Shown: positions 7,834 through 17,074, counted from the stretch's first letter. The stretch is DNA of 64,000 nucleotides from Methylocystis sp. (GCF_021731785.1 NZ_JAKFWS010000031.1:1-64000); one strand, 5' to 3'. A program made the numbers and translations. Notes: generated by a model not told the origin, from the sequence alone.

Positions 7834-7922
7834 TTGACAGTGATTCGCGGAAGTGAGACCTTGTGGTTGCTTAAGACACACAGGGGCTTCCGTTCGGCAA
7901 CGATCGGGGGCCTCTTTCTTTT
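7834..7922 (+). ncRNA. Counter-transcribed RNA (incompatibility RNA) between repB and repC
   Basis: The repB-repC gap on the strand opposite the rep genes has a consensus -35 (TTGACA, 7834-7839) and, some 45 bp on, a strong intrinsic terminator. The RNA itself probably starts near 7865 and ends near 7922. The antisense RNA of repABC plasmids lies here, pairs with the repC leader and limits RepC synthesis, which also makes it an incompatibility determinant. The -10 is poor, so the start site is uncertain. Confidence 0.75.
7882..7922 (+). terminator. Intrinsic terminator of the ctRNA
   Basis: AGGGGCTTCCG (7882-7892) can pair over all eleven positions with CGGGGGCCTCT (7905-7915) if three G-U pairs are allowed, followed by TTCTTTT. 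On the opposite strand those positions would be A-C mismatches, so the stem favours plus-strand RNA. Confidence 0.8.
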
Positions 7923-7996
7923 GCTGCTATCTCCTCGGTGAGTTAGTTACGCGGGTCGGCAACGCTCTCGCAAAAAACGCAAGTATGGGCATAATT

Positions 7997-8998
7997 TCAT
8001 TTCGCCGACGTCTCGGCAGAAGCCTCCTTGGCTCTTAGGAAGTCCCTGTAGAGTTCGGGAAGCTGCGCGAAAAGAAAGCGCCCGAACTCCGGTGCCTCCT
8101 TTTGATCAACGATCAACGAAGCCTTTTTCCCACCCTCTCGGAACGTCGCGATAGGTCGGCCGCCATCCACCGACCAGGACTTCGACTCGAGTGAGGGTCT
8201 TTCGATTTGGGGCTGCAACGCGTTGAACAAGGTGAGAAAACGTTCGTCGCTATCGCCGGAGCCGAACGCTTCCGATCCGATAACCGCAGCGGCGATCTCC
8301 GTTCCACACACTTCAAGTCGATCTGCAAGCGCCACCCATCTCGGCTCACCTGTCTTTGGAGCTGGGCCAACGGCCTGAATTATGGTGGCGGGAATCCGTC
8401 GACCGACCGAAATAAGCGTCGACAGGTGAGATTTCGACACGCTCAGCGCGGCCATAATCACGTCGCGTTCAAAACCACTGTCGCTGAGCCGTATCGAGAA
8501 AAACGCTCGCTCAATGTAACTCAGAGCCATTCTCGCGGAATTTTCTTGTCCTTGAGCAACCACCAACTGCGCGTCCGTCAGTGTCTTCACTACTGCACGA
8601 ACCGCGCGACCCAACGACTGACATGCCCGCACACGACGATGTCCATACACCACTTGATATCGAGCGCTATTATCGGGGTGCGGACGCAGAAGCACAGGAA
8701 CTTGCTGTCCGTGATCACGTATCGATTCCACGAGCTCGCTATGCTCGCTGTCGAAGCCGTCAATTCGATCTTTGATAAATGAGGAATCGATCAAAGTTGG
8801 ATCGACCTCAATCACAGCGTCGCCACTCTCAGCCCGAAGATCCGACGCGAGATGCAGAATGGGGCCGGTCTTGATCCTCAAATTCGCTCCACGCGGACGA
8901 ACAGAGTGCACCAGCGTTGATGGGATCGAAGTGTCATCAGCAAAACCAGCGTCAGGGTCTCCTGCTAGCAAGCTCTTCAACGTGTCCCGCCTGCTCAT
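7997..8998 (-). CDS. repB: RepB, ParB-family partition protein
   Basis: A 333-residue ParB-like protein. The N-terminal ParB/CTPase-type region includes SELVESIRDHGQQVPVLLRPHPDNSARYQVVYGHRRVRACQSLGR, the hallmark of plasmid ParB proteins. A central HTH follows (SYIERAFFSIRLSDSGFERDVIMAALSVSKSHLSTLISVGRRIP). The C-terminal part should dimerise. RepB loads at parS, probably the two GTTCCGAGCTCGGAAC palindromes upstream of repA, and works with RepA to segregate the plasmid. Its ATG overlaps the repA stop by four bases, so the two are translationally coupled. Confidence 0.95.
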   Translation of the reverse strand: MSRRDTLKSLLAGDPDAGFADDTSIPSTLVHSVRPRGANLRIKTGPILHLASDLRAESGDAVIEVDPTLIDSSFIKDRIDGFDSEHSELVESIRDHGQQVPVLLRPHPDNSARYQVVYGHRRVRACQSLGRAVRAVVKTLTDAQLVVAQGQENSARMALSYIERAFFSIRLSDSGFERDVIMAALSVSKSHLSTLISVGRRIPATIIQAVGPAPKTGEPRWVALADRLEVCGTEIAAAVIGSEAFGSGDSDERFLTLFNALQPQIERPSLESKSWSVDGGRPIATFREGGKKASLIVDQKEAPEFGRFLFAQLPELYRDFLRAKEASAETSAK

Positions 8999-10197
8999 GC
9001 CTTACGTCCCCATACAGCGAGGAGAAGCTCCTCGATTTCAGAGTTTACGGCATTCATTGCCGCAATCGCTCGATCGTATGTGCTCCGACTGAAACTCGTG
9101 CGCTCCACTTCATAGAGAGTCTGCTTCGACAAAGATGAGTCGGAGATCGCCGTTGTTTTTAGCATTGCATTCTTTAGGACATGCTCACCGCAGAGTCGCC
9201 GCATTAGAGTGTCCATTTGCTGTTGCGGCAAATCTGTAGGCTCAAAACGCGTCACGAGAAAACGAAAGGCGTCGTATTTCAAAACGAGCCCAAAATCCCG
9301 AAACACAGCCAAGAGATCCCCTGCCATCAGCAGATACTGGGAGGTCGATGAGACATCCAACATCTGCGGATGACAAGGAATGATGACAGTCGTTGCTGCA
9401 CATAAGGCAGAGAGCGTGAGGTAGCCCAGTTGCGGCGGACAATCGAAGATGACAAAGTCGAAATTCTCTTCTACCCGGTCAAGCATCACTCTGAGAGCTT
9501 TGTAGAATGGCGTCTTGCCCTTGACCCCTCGATTAACCGCGGTGGCGTGTTCAAACTCCATCAAATGTATTGATGACGGGACGAAGAACACTCCATCAAA
9601 ATACGATTCGCGTATGACCTCTTCGATTTGGACGCGCTCATCATCATAACGAAGCGCCCCGTATAGCGATTCATTCGGTTGCACCTCGGTTTCAGTGTGA
9701 TATCCGAACATGGTGCTGAGACTGCCTTGCGGATCGAGATCGATTGCTAGAACGCGATATCCTTGAAGAGCGAGGTATTGGGCCAAATGGGCGCTATGGA
9801 TTGTTTTTCCTATCCCGCCCTTAAACCCTGACACCGCGATTACTTGTAGCTTTTCGCCGTCGCGCCGGCGTTTGACGTAGCGCCGCGCGCCACCCCCGAC
9901 GTCCAGAAGCTCCCGAATTTCGTTGATCTGTTGAAGCGTATAGAGGCGGCGTCCGGTTGGAGTCGTTTCCAGCTCCGGGCCCTTACCGTCCAAGGATATT
10001 TGGCGAAGATAGGCATCGCTCACGCCGATGAGCTTTGCCGCTTCCGCGCAACTAAATGATCGAAGCCCCTTTTGTGAATTCGGAGGGAAGAGCTTGCTCC
10101 TCAGCTCCTGGAGATTATTCGACAATATCTCCCCGAGCTCCACCATAAGGGTGTCGCCTTCGTCAGCGAGTGTAACGCGTGGGGCGGGCAGGCTCAT
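8995..10197 (-). CDS. repA: RepA, ParA-family partition ATPase
   Basis: A 400-residue ParA-type ATPase. An N-terminal HTH region (FSCAEAAKLIGVSDAYLRQI, about 48-67) precedes the deviant Walker A KGGIGKT (126-132). The switch region DLDPQGSLS and the motif FVIFDCPPQLGYLTL are also present. RepA drives DNA segregation and, with RepB, represses the operon promoter. It is the first gene of repA-repB-repC. No clear ribosome-binding site precedes the ATG at 10197; a second in-frame ATG (Met18) is a possible alternative start. Confidence 0.95.
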   Translation of the reverse strand: MSLPAPRVTLADEGDTLMVELGEILSNNLQELRSKLFPPNSQKGLRSFSCAEAAKLIGVSDAYLRQISLDGKGPELETTPTGRRLYTLQQINEIRELLDVGGGARRYVKRRRDGEKLQVIAVSGFKGGIGKTIHSAHLAQYLALQGYRVLAIDLDPQGSLSTMFGYHTETEVQPNESLYGALRYDDERVQIEEVIRESYFDGVFFVPSSIHLMEFEHATAVNRGVKGKTPFYKALRVMLDRVEENFDFVIFDCPPQLGYLTLSALCAATTVIIPCHPQMLDVSSTSQYLLMAGDLLAVFRDFGLVLKYDAFRFLVTRFEPTDLPQQQMDTLMRRLCGEHVLKNAMLKTTAISDSSLSKQTLYEVERTSFSRSTYDRAIAAMNAVNSEIEELLLAVWGRKA

Positions 10198-10287
10198 GCT
10201 AGTTACGATCTATTCGCGTCCATCGGATTTGATCGTAACGAGCATCCGCCGATTCGCATCAAACAGCAAGCCTAGTCCGGGGCCATT

Positions 10288-10299
10288 TTTCGTTAACGA
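10288..10299. promoter_or_regulatory. Palindrome upstream of repA, candidate operator
   Basis: TTCGTTAACGAA is a perfect 12-bp palindrome about 90 bp upstream of the repA start. repABC promoters are commonly overlapped by a palindromic RepA operator, so autoregulation is the likely role. Confidence 0.45.
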
Positions 10300-10399
10300 A
10301 TCGTTGATCGGAATCACGACTATTTGTTGCAGGCATGTCGCGGCAGCCGGTCGTATGTTCGCCCGAACAATTCCGAATCGCGACGCATGAGGCAAAAAA

Positions 10400-10415
10400 G
10401 TTCCGAGCTCGGAAC
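10400..10415. promoter_or_regulatory. parS site 1
   Basis: GTTCCGAGCTCGGAAC is a perfect 16-bp palindrome with the GTTNN...NNAAC frame typical of repABC parS. It lies about 200 bp upstream of repA, and an identical copy lies 106 bp further on. Confidence 0.85.
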
Positions 10416-10505
10416 ACTTCTTTTCGCCGCCCCTGCCTTATCTGCATTACGCAGTCTGGGTTCCACGTTCGCCCCCGTTGGGCAGCGCATCTGCTCCAAA
10501 CGAGA

Positions 10506-10521
10506 GTTCCGAGCTCGGAAC
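10506..10521. promoter_or_regulatory. parS site 2
   Basis: A second exact copy of GTTCCGAGCTCGGAAC. Two identical centromere palindromes in the leader of the rep operon are the expected RepB loading sites. Confidence 0.85.
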
Positions 10522-10897
10522 CGCGGCAATCGACTTTAGATCAACATCGCGTTGCCGCCCGGGCGACTCAGCCGTGGCCGAGGCGGCCGTCCGCGCGTGG
10601 CGAGGCAAGAGAGCGGCGGCCGAAAAGACCCCGCGACCTGAGAGTTCTTTACTGTCGCCGCAGCGGGGCTCCCACAATTCTTATCGAGGCTCTACGCTCC
10701 GCCACCCTACGAGCCTCGCTTTGTCCCACCTCCGATTGCGGCGCAAGCATCTCCACACATAAGGTGCTCACAATCGAGCTTGTTGAAGGAGCGTGTCGCG
10801 CGTCGCGATGAATTTCAGGTTCCCCCTACCGCCGCCTTTGCGAAACGCGCCATGCAGATCCATCAGTGCCCGCCGCGACTCAAAAAGGGCGGTGAGG

Positions 10898-11076
10898 ATT
10901 CCCAAATCAAAGGCGGAGCGCCGCTCGGCATTGAGTGCAGGAGCGGCTGGACGAGGATCGTGCCGCTGTCGCAGGATCTTCGCGAGAAGGTGATGAAGGC
11001 GATACTGCGCGAGATGTCTCGCCCCGACACTCGGTTCGATATTGGTCCCGCAAGCGATACGCAGAGGTTAGAATAG
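10898..11076 (+). pseudogene. IS630-family 5' end, decayed copy 1
   Basis: The frame reads LSQDLREKVMKAILREMSRPDTRFDIGPASDTQ then stops at 11076. It aligns with copy 2 at 12008-12360, including upstream DNA (TTCCCAAATC... and ...CTCGGCATTGAG against TTCCCATATC... and ...ATCGGCATTGAC). This is the N-terminal HTH of an IS630 transposase with a deletion of the RQAAAR segment; nothing of the DDE domain follows. Confidence 0.65.
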
Positions 11077-12007
11077 TGGTGGGCACTCACGCGCCCGCCG
11101 AAGAATCGAAGCGCCATACCGGAGGGCCCATCCCTCGCCTTGTCGGCGAGGTTCGCGACAATGCCCGCTACGAGAAGCACGATGACACTGAAGGGGTGTC
11201 TTTCGAGTGTCGCGTCGTTGCTCTCAAAGGACTCCTCGTTCCTGTGATGCGTCTAATCCGGATTGAAGGCGACGGGATTCAGCGGCGTTACGCCTTTGAA
11301 TTATTCCCCACCCATCTCGCGGAGCACTATGCGACCGAAACCGATTCTTCTTGGCGTCTGCGCTCGTCTCACGTCGATCACTGCGCCCTCGTGGGACGCC
11401 GATCAACAGCCAGGATTCCCTCTAGGCCAAAAAAACTTGCCGAGATACACGCGCTCTTTCCTCATAGACATCGCAACACTCCCGCCGGCGGAGCGGACGG
11501 CGTCGATCGCTCGGCGGGTGCGCGCGAGATGCTGGGTCCGAAGAGGGCAGGGGACGCTAGCCAGGGAAGGCTAGTTCGCCGAGAAGATGCGAGGGCTGCA
11601 AATCCTCGCGATCCGCAGCAAGCATCCCTAAAGACTGGAGGCGACTCCTTCCGGCGGAAGGCGGCGCTCCGAAGCGTCGAAGCAATCCGAAGAACACTTC
11701 CCCGAAGACTTCATTATCGCCCGAGCAAAGCAAGAGCCAAGCGCTGGCCGGGCAGGAGGAACAAGCTGGCGCGGGCGCTGCGGAAAACGAGCAACACCTA
11801 GCGACCTCGCGTCAAGCCCGCCGAGCGCCCGCTCCGCGGCGCTCAGGTCACCCCGCGGCGCCAGAGGCTAGGGGAGGAGGCTCGACGCCGCGCACGATTC
11901 CACCGCCGACAGGCATTTCCCGATGGTGGCCCAGACGGGGTGCCTTTAGAACTCCAGCGCTAAAGCATCGTCCGAGCATGGCGATTCAATAAAGCCGGGC
12001 GGATTCC
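11077..12007. other. Non-coding or decayed DNA between IS630 remnants
   Basis: About 930 bp with no ORF I can support. The long plus-strand frame 10935-11801 is arginine-rich and lacks any family signature. A minus-strand stretch near 11180 (LLVAGIVANLADKARDG) could be a trace of a membrane protein but is too short to call. Confidence 0.5.
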
Positions 12008-12360
12008 CATATCGTAAGCGGACCGCCGATCGGCATTGACTGGCGCGAGTGGCCCGGGAGGGGATCAGGGCGCTGTCGATGGATCTTCGCGAGAAGGTGA
12101 TGAAGGCGATCCGGGGCGGGATGTCGCGCCGTCAGGCCGCCGCGCGGTTCGATATCGGTCCGGCGACCGACGTGTGCTGGGCCAAGCGCGTCGAGATCAC
12201 CGGCGACATCGGCCCGGCGAAAATGGACGGCGACCACCGCTCGCAGCGCATCGAGGCGCATGCCGACTTCATTCTCGCGCAGATAGAGGAAAAGCCGGAC
12301 ATGACGATCATGGAGCTGAGCGACAAAGTCAGGCGACGCTGCGGCCTCGCCGTCGGCTAG
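12008..12360 (+). pseudogene. IS630-family transposase N-terminus, copy 2 (truncated)
   Basis: The frame from 12049 reads SMDLREKVMKAIRGGMSRRQAAARFDIGPATDVCWAKRVEITGDIGPAKMDGDHRSQRIEAHADFILAQIEEKPDMTIMELSDKVRRRCGLAVG and stops. That is the HTH half of an IS630 transposase, in which the DDE catalytic half should follow. Beyond 12360 no DDE motif is found, so the element is truncated. Together with copy 1 this shows two insertions or a duplication of the same IS in this region. Confidence 0.75.
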
Positions 12361-13086
12361 GGCAGACTCTCCAAGCCGCCGATCGCGGTGACCCGGCTGG
12401 CCCGAATTCGAATGAGAAGACGCGCGCATCGAGGCGCTCGACGCGTTGAACCGAAGCGAAGTCGTGCAAGACGTGCGCTGGTCGTGCTTCGAATTCGCGC
12501 TCGATCAGAGCCGATCCAGCCGCTACAAGCACGCCGTGCGCCATTTGCTGGAATGAGCGAGCCTGGCGGCGAATGTCGGCGACTTCGGAACGCATGAAGC
12601 CTACGGGGCGCGGATACACGGTAAGAACACTTCGTTTTGGTCGCCTCTCTAAAGCATTATCAAGAAACCGAAGGGCAAAATAGAAGGCTCACTATAAGCC
12701 CAGATTATCGGACATGTGCATGAAAAGACAAGTGCGGCGGATTAGGCGGGAAAATAGGTGACAAAGCGCCGTGCCGAAACGCATCTTAGCGGGGCGCACG
12801 ATGTCGCCGCGCGAGGAGCGGCGGGGTGACGGAACAGCCCGTAACAAAAAGGGTTCAGGAGGCGTGATGCCCTCCTCGCATGAGAGCCGGAGCGAGGTGG
12901 AAAGTTCACTCCGGCGAACAGTCGCTAGCGCCCCTCGCGTTTCCTGTCCACGGCGACCGTCACGTCCCGCGCCGACCGTCGCCGTGAGTCTCGCGGCTTG
13001 TCACGTCCGTCTTCCCGTCGAGCTGGACGAGGTTCATGCTGCCAACGCTTAGGATATAGTCCAATATTGCTTCTGGGAGGGGACCG
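12361..13086. other. Decayed DNA and leader of the kinase island
   Basis: No intact gene is seen. A short open stretch at about 12419-12558 (IEALDALNRSEVVQDVRWS...) has no start and no family match. The TTATCGGACATG half-site lies at 12706. Closer to the kinase, TATAGT near 13053 and GGGAGGGG just before the TTG at 13087 are a plausible -10 and a good ribosome-binding site. Confidence 0.5.
12706..12717. repeat. Half-site matching the integrase-side inverted repeat
   Basis: TTATCGGACATG is identical to the right arm of the inverted repeat at 3596-3624. The opposite arm is absent. It may be the scar or a secondary attachment site of the tyrosine integrase, and it lies 380 bp before the kinase island. 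Confidence 0.4.
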
Positions 13087-14466
13087 TTGGACAGGGCACG
13101 CGCAAAGAGAATGGCGGCCGAATTGGAGGGACGACTCGTTGGCGGCTGGACCATTGGGGCGTATTTGGGAAACGGTTTCTCAGCCGTAGTACTGTCGGCG
13201 GAAAAGGAGGGGCAAACCGCAGCTCTAAAAGTCATCGATCCAGAGATGGTGGAACGTGCGGGAACACAGAAGCAATTGGCGCGCATCCTTCGTGAGAAGG
13301 AGCTTGCTGGACATGGGCACCCGAACCTCGTCGACATTCTCGACGGTGGGCAATGCGGAGAAACAAACCACCTCTATGTGGCGATGGAACTTCTTGAGCC
13401 ACGGACATTGGGACAAGTTCGGAAGAAGCTGCCGGCCTCCAGGATTGGTCCGCTCATCGGTCAATTGGCACGAGCTACGCGCTTCCTAGAGGAACGCGGC
13501 GTTGCCCACCGTGATATCAAGCCTGATAATACGGTGGTTTCTCTTGACTTCAACCGCGTAAAGCTTCTCGACCTAGGCGTGATTCACCCTCCGGCCGATC
13601 CGAACGACCCAAGCGCGGGAACGGGTGATCGGTTCGTCGGTACAGCTCGTTACAGCCCACCGGAATTTTTGTACCGCGAGGAAGTGGACACTCTCGAGGG
13701 TTGGCGGGCTATCACGTTCTATCAATTAGGGGCAACGCTATATGACCTTCTTATGCGTCGACCGATCTTCGACGATTTCCGCGAGCCGCCGGCCCGATTG
13801 TATCGAGCCGTCAAGGACCACATCCCACTGATCGATGCGGAGGATGCCGACCCATGGCTGGTAGATCTGGCGCGGCGCTGCCTGCACAAGGACTGGCGGA
13901 TCCGAAAGGAGCTCGTCACTTGGGACGACTTTGAAGGCCCAAGATCGATGCCGGAATCGGCACAACAAATCCGAGAGCGCCTGAAGAAGCGGATCGAGGT
14001 CGCAAAAACCTCTGCATCAGTGGAAACCACAACCTCAGGAGCACGGCCGACGCGACGCACCTTGGACCAGTTAGCGGGCGCGATGGCTACAATGGCCCGC
14101 GAAGTGTGTCAGCATGGCGGCCTTTTTCCACCGGTTGAAGTGTTGCATATCGCCGGCGACAATAAATGTGTTGTTACCCTTAGGACCGGCCCCTCGGTCC
14201 CTCATGAACTCGCCGGCATCCTCGAGGTTCAGTTCGTTGTAGAACCGCTTGATGCGCAGGCCGCTAATGTTCGTATCACGGCTGCGGCAAGATTGGGCGC
14301 ACCACCAGGCGAGAAGTCAGCTCTGTTATTCGTCGGCGAGCCGTCCGCTCCTGCTTTGCGAGACGCTATCGATTCCTATCTGCATGCAACGCTTGAGAAC
14401 GCGTTGGGTACAGGGACACCGCCAGAAGTGGGTTTGTCTGTGCGTCCCAACATGCCAAGGCTTTGA
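13087..14466 (+). CDS. Serine/threonine protein kinase, first gene of the island
   Basis: A 459-residue protein with a Hanks-type kinase domain over residues 15-290. Visible elements are the Gly-rich loop region (LGNGFSAVV), Lys48 in AALKVID, the catalytic loop HRDIKPDN (His141-Asn148), DLG in place of DFG (Asp162) and an activation-segment GTARYSPPEF. Residues after about 310 form an unrecognised C-terminal domain that could sense a ligand or bind a partner. The TTG start is preferred because GGGAGGGG lies just upstream; an ATG at 13111 is the alternative. The stop is 3 bp before the helicase start. There is no transmembrane segment, so it acts in the cytosol. Kinases gate several phage-defence systems, which makes a triggering role plausible but unproven. 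Confidence 0.88.
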   Translation: MDRARAKRMAAELEGRLVGGWTIGAYLGNGFSAVVLSAEKEGQTAALKVIDPEMVERAGTQKQLARILREKELAGHGHPNLVDILDGGQCGETNHLYVAMELLEPRTLGQVRKKLPASRIGPLIGQLARATRFLEERGVAHRDIKPDNTVVSLDFNRVKLLDLGVIHPPADPNDPSAGTGDRFVGTARYSPPEFLYREEVDTLEGWRAITFYQLGATLYDLLMRRPIFDDFREPPARLYRAVKDHIPLIDAEDADPWLVDLARRCLHKDWRIRKELVTWDDFEGPRSMPESAQQIRERLKKRIEVAKTSASVETTTSGARPTRRTLDQLAGAMATMAREVCQHGGLFPPVEVLHIAGDNKCVVTLRTGPSVPHELAGILEVQFVVEPLDAQAANVRITAAARLGAPPGEKSALLFVGEPSAPALRDAIDSYLHATLENALGTGTPPEVGLSVRPNMPRL

Positions 14467-14469
14467 GCG

Positions 14470-15636
14470 ATGGTGATGGAGGCGTGGTGGCGAGAACAGA
14501 GCGAACTCGATAAGGACCAGCTCGATGTTATCGGATTGCCCGATGAAGGTAGTTTTCTTGTGAAAGGCCCGCCCGGCTCTGGAAAAACGAATTTGCTTTT
14601 GCTGAGGGCAAACTACCTGACGACTCGCTCACACCCCAATCTTGCGGTCATCGTGTTCAACGCAACGCTGCGTGAATTTATCCGGTCAGGTGCCCAGCGG
14701 TACGATTTTGACGTGCGCAATGTGCAAACTAGCGCGTCGTTGTTGGACGGGTTGTTGCGTGAAGCTGGGGTGCGAATAGAGCTGACCGGTGAATTCGAGA
14801 CGGACCGACTGACTCGAATTGAGCTGGCAGAACGCGTTCTTGTGCGACCGGGCCGTGCTCCACTCTACGATGTGTTGCTTGTCGACGAAGCTCAGGATTT
14901 TCTGCCGCGAGAGATCGTCCTGTTCCGGCACCTTACCCACGATCTCTTCATGGTGGCGGACAGCCGCCAGCGAATCTACGCCGGCGAGTCGCCGATGGAG
15001 GCGCTCGAACAGGCTTCCGAGAGGGTCTTAACCTTGCGATATCACTATCGAAACGGACCGCCGATTTGCGAGCTCGCCGACGCGATCGGCCGAACGTTCT
15101 CAGCCGGGTATGATCCCATTCTTCCAACTTGCAACTACAATTCGCCGGCGCTTAGGTCGAGCGTGAATGTCTTTCGTGGAACTTTGGCGCAGCAGGCCGC
15201 TGAGATTGCCCAGCGATTGACGCTCCAGCGGCGGACCTATCCGGAGGGCTTCCTAGGCGTGGTCTGTCCACGCGCCGCCGATGTTCGCGGCGTCGCCATT
15301 GCTTTGGAAGGAGTTGGCTTGGGGAACCTTTTATGCGTGCAGGACCGCGAGGGGCGATATCAAGCTATTCAACCTGACAAACCGATATGGGTCTCCACCA
15401 TCCACGGCGCCAAAGGCTTGGAATTCAGAGCGCTTCATTTCGCGGCCGCGGAGACCACGGTCTCGGCCGGCGCGGGACAAAAACGGCTTGCATACACTGC
15501 TGTCACCCGAGCAAAGACCGCTTTATCGGTATATCACGATGCGCACCTTCCGGGATATTTGGATGCAGCGGTTCAAAAATTTCGGCAGGCACCTGCAGAA
15601 CGCCCGGGCATAGGAGCAGCGTTTGGACGCCGTTAA
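14470..15636 (+). CDS. Small UvrD/PcrA-like superfamily 1 helicase or ATPase
   Basis: A 388-residue P-loop protein with Walker A GPPGSGKT (33-40), Walker B DEAQDF, motif IV-like RYHYRNGPP, STIHGAKGLEF (motif V) and YTAVTRAK (motif VI). These are SF1A helicase motifs, but the length is about half that of UvrD, and the accessory 1B/2B subdomains look shrunken or missing. It may be a DNA-stimulated ATPase rather than a processive helicase. The start follows the kinase stop by three bases and its end overlaps the next gene, so kinase, helicase and the following gene are translationally linked. Confidence 0.85.
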   Translation: MVMEAWWREQSELDKDQLDVIGLPDEGSFLVKGPPGSGKTNLLLLRANYLTTRSHPNLAVIVFNATLREFIRSGAQRYDFDVRNVQTSASLLDGLLREAGVRIELTGEFETDRLTRIELAERVLVRPGRAPLYDVLLVDEAQDFLPREIVLFRHLTHDLFMVADSRQRIYAGESPMEALEQASERVLTLRYHYRNGPPICELADAIGRTFSAGYDPILPTCNYNSPALRSSVNVFRGTLAQQAAEIAQRLTLQRRTYPEGFLGVVCPRAADVRGVAIALEGVGLGNLLCVQDREGRYQAIQPDKPIWVSTIHGAKGLEFRALHFAAAETTVSAGAGQKRLAYTAVTRAKTALSVYHDAHLPGYLDAAVQKFRQAPAERPGIGAAFGRR

Positions 15637-17011
15637 TCGCAATCTCTGGACAGCAGCTTTACGTCGCGAGCAATTGGTTGAATTGCTCGAAGGCCGTGGA
15701 CCTCGCCCGACGCGTGACGACCTGACGAGGCTTCGCCATACACATGGCGGCAAGGAGTTGTTGGGCGTTTGGGTTGCCGAGGATGATCGCTCCTTGTCCC
15801 CGCTGCCGCAAATTCTAATTGCGGAGCGGACGGTGCTCGATGACCTTTTTGCTTGGACCGCATCCTATCTGCGTGCGTTGGGTCCGCTCAGTGCCATCAC
15901 GCGGCCCCTTACCCCCAATCAGTTCGAAGCTCTCCTGGAGCGCAGGCTGCCACAGGAGCCTTGGAAAATTGCGGGAGGGGCAGTTGGCCTTGTCATCTGC
16001 GAAGTGATGACGCTCAGCGAAGGCATCGAGATCGAAGGCGCGGCAGGGGCCACGCCAAATAGCACGCTTTCGTTCGCGATCTTGCGTGCGTGGTCGCTCG
16101 GGCTTCCCCTCGACGCGATCAACGAGATATCTGATGGTTTTACTCGTCTTTCCCATGAGGTGCAGCGGTTGCTGCCCAAAAATATCGTCCGCGGGGTGGA
16201 GGAGATCTCTATTTCTCTCTTAGGTGCCGATTGCGATGGCGGCCGCATAGGCCTGCCGCCGCAACGCGCACGCCATTGGATGCATGATCTGCGGTCAGGC
16301 GCAAATATTTACGAACTAGGCCGTGAGGTCTTGCGTCAGTCTACCGATCTGTTGAGTAGCCATGACGTTGTGCATCTCGAAGAAATGACGGCAGAGAAGC
16401 GCGTGCAATTTTTTGACGCGGTGGCCCCTTCACTCGTCGCATCTGTGGCCAATGAGAATCGCCTTGATTCTGCCTTCGCTCTCGCCTTGGCCGCTTTTAT
16501 CTGCCGACCAGGATTAGAACAGCAGGCCAGCCTCCTAACGGAGCACGCTCAACCGCTGCCTGAGTCCTGGCTTTGGCTAGGAGCTTTGCAGGCCTTCGCT
16601 CCGATATCAGACGTGCTCTCAGTCGGTTCCGGCGCAGGATGGCGCATTGCACGCGAACTATTTCGTCCTGAAGACCCTTGGGCAGCGCCGAGGGCCGACG
16701 CAGCTCTTACCGAGATTGACGTTTTGTCTCGAAGCAATTCAAAGATATTTCAACGATTACTGGGTAGATCGCGCCTCGATGTCGAGATCTACCCCATGAT
16801 AACGACTGCGATTCGAGGAACGAACGCCGCAGCAGACCAACGACGCAATGAAGAAAGCACCCGCGCTGAGTATGTCGCGTCCCGCGACGCTGCTGCCTCA
16901 GGAAAATTGGAGCTGGTTGAGGCCAGCTTAGAAGAGTCGCTGCGCTTGGTGCGCGGCCTGCGCCGCTACGATGGAGGGCCTGGCAGCAAACCAACTCGAC
17001 GTCGCCGATGA
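15623..17011 (+). CDS. Unknown protein coupled to the helicase
   Basis: A 462-residue protein I do not recognise. The frame overlaps the end of the helicase by 14 bases and opens with TTG. It looks helical throughout and has no transmembrane segment or obvious catalytic motif. Landmarks are ELLEGRGPRPTRDDLTRL near the start, an EALLERRLPQEPWKIAGG stretch, the segment EEMTAEKRVQFFDAVAPSLVASVANENRLDSAFALALAAFI, and a basic C-terminus (GGPGSKPTRRRR) that could bind nucleic acid. Tight coupling to the kinase and helicase suggests a scaffold or target of the pair. A gap of 150 bp with a TATAAT box separates it from the nuclease gene. Confidence 0.75.
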   Translation: MDAVNRNLWTAALRREQLVELLEGRGPRPTRDDLTRLRHTHGGKELLGVWVAEDDRSLSPLPQILIAERTVLDDLFAWTASYLRALGPLSAITRPLTPNQFEALLERRLPQEPWKIAGGAVGLVICEVMTLSEGIEIEGAAGATPNSTLSFAILRAWSLGLPLDAINEISDGFTRLSHEVQRLLPKNIVRGVEEISISLLGADCDGGRIGLPPQRARHWMHDLRSGANIYELGREVLRQSTDLLSSHDVVHLEEMTAEKRVQFFDAVAPSLVASVANENRLDSAFALALAAFICRPGLEQQASLLTEHAQPLPESWLWLGALQAFAPISDVLSVGSGAGWRIARELFRPEDPWAAPRADAALTEIDVLSRSNSKIFQRLLGRSRLDVEIYPMITTAIRGTNAAADQRRNEESTRAEYVASRDAAASGKLELVEASLEESLRLVRGLRRYDGGPGSKPTRRRR

Positions 17012-17074
17012 TTGTAATAAGCTCAGTTGGTGGGGGACGCATAGGCGGACTGCACGACCAAAAAATCTGATAAG

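Noticed and set aside
10935-11801. Long plus-strand ORF of 288 aa
   Set aside because: Arginine-rich, no family match and it crosses the IS630 remnant in another frame; it looks like chance in GC-rich DNA.
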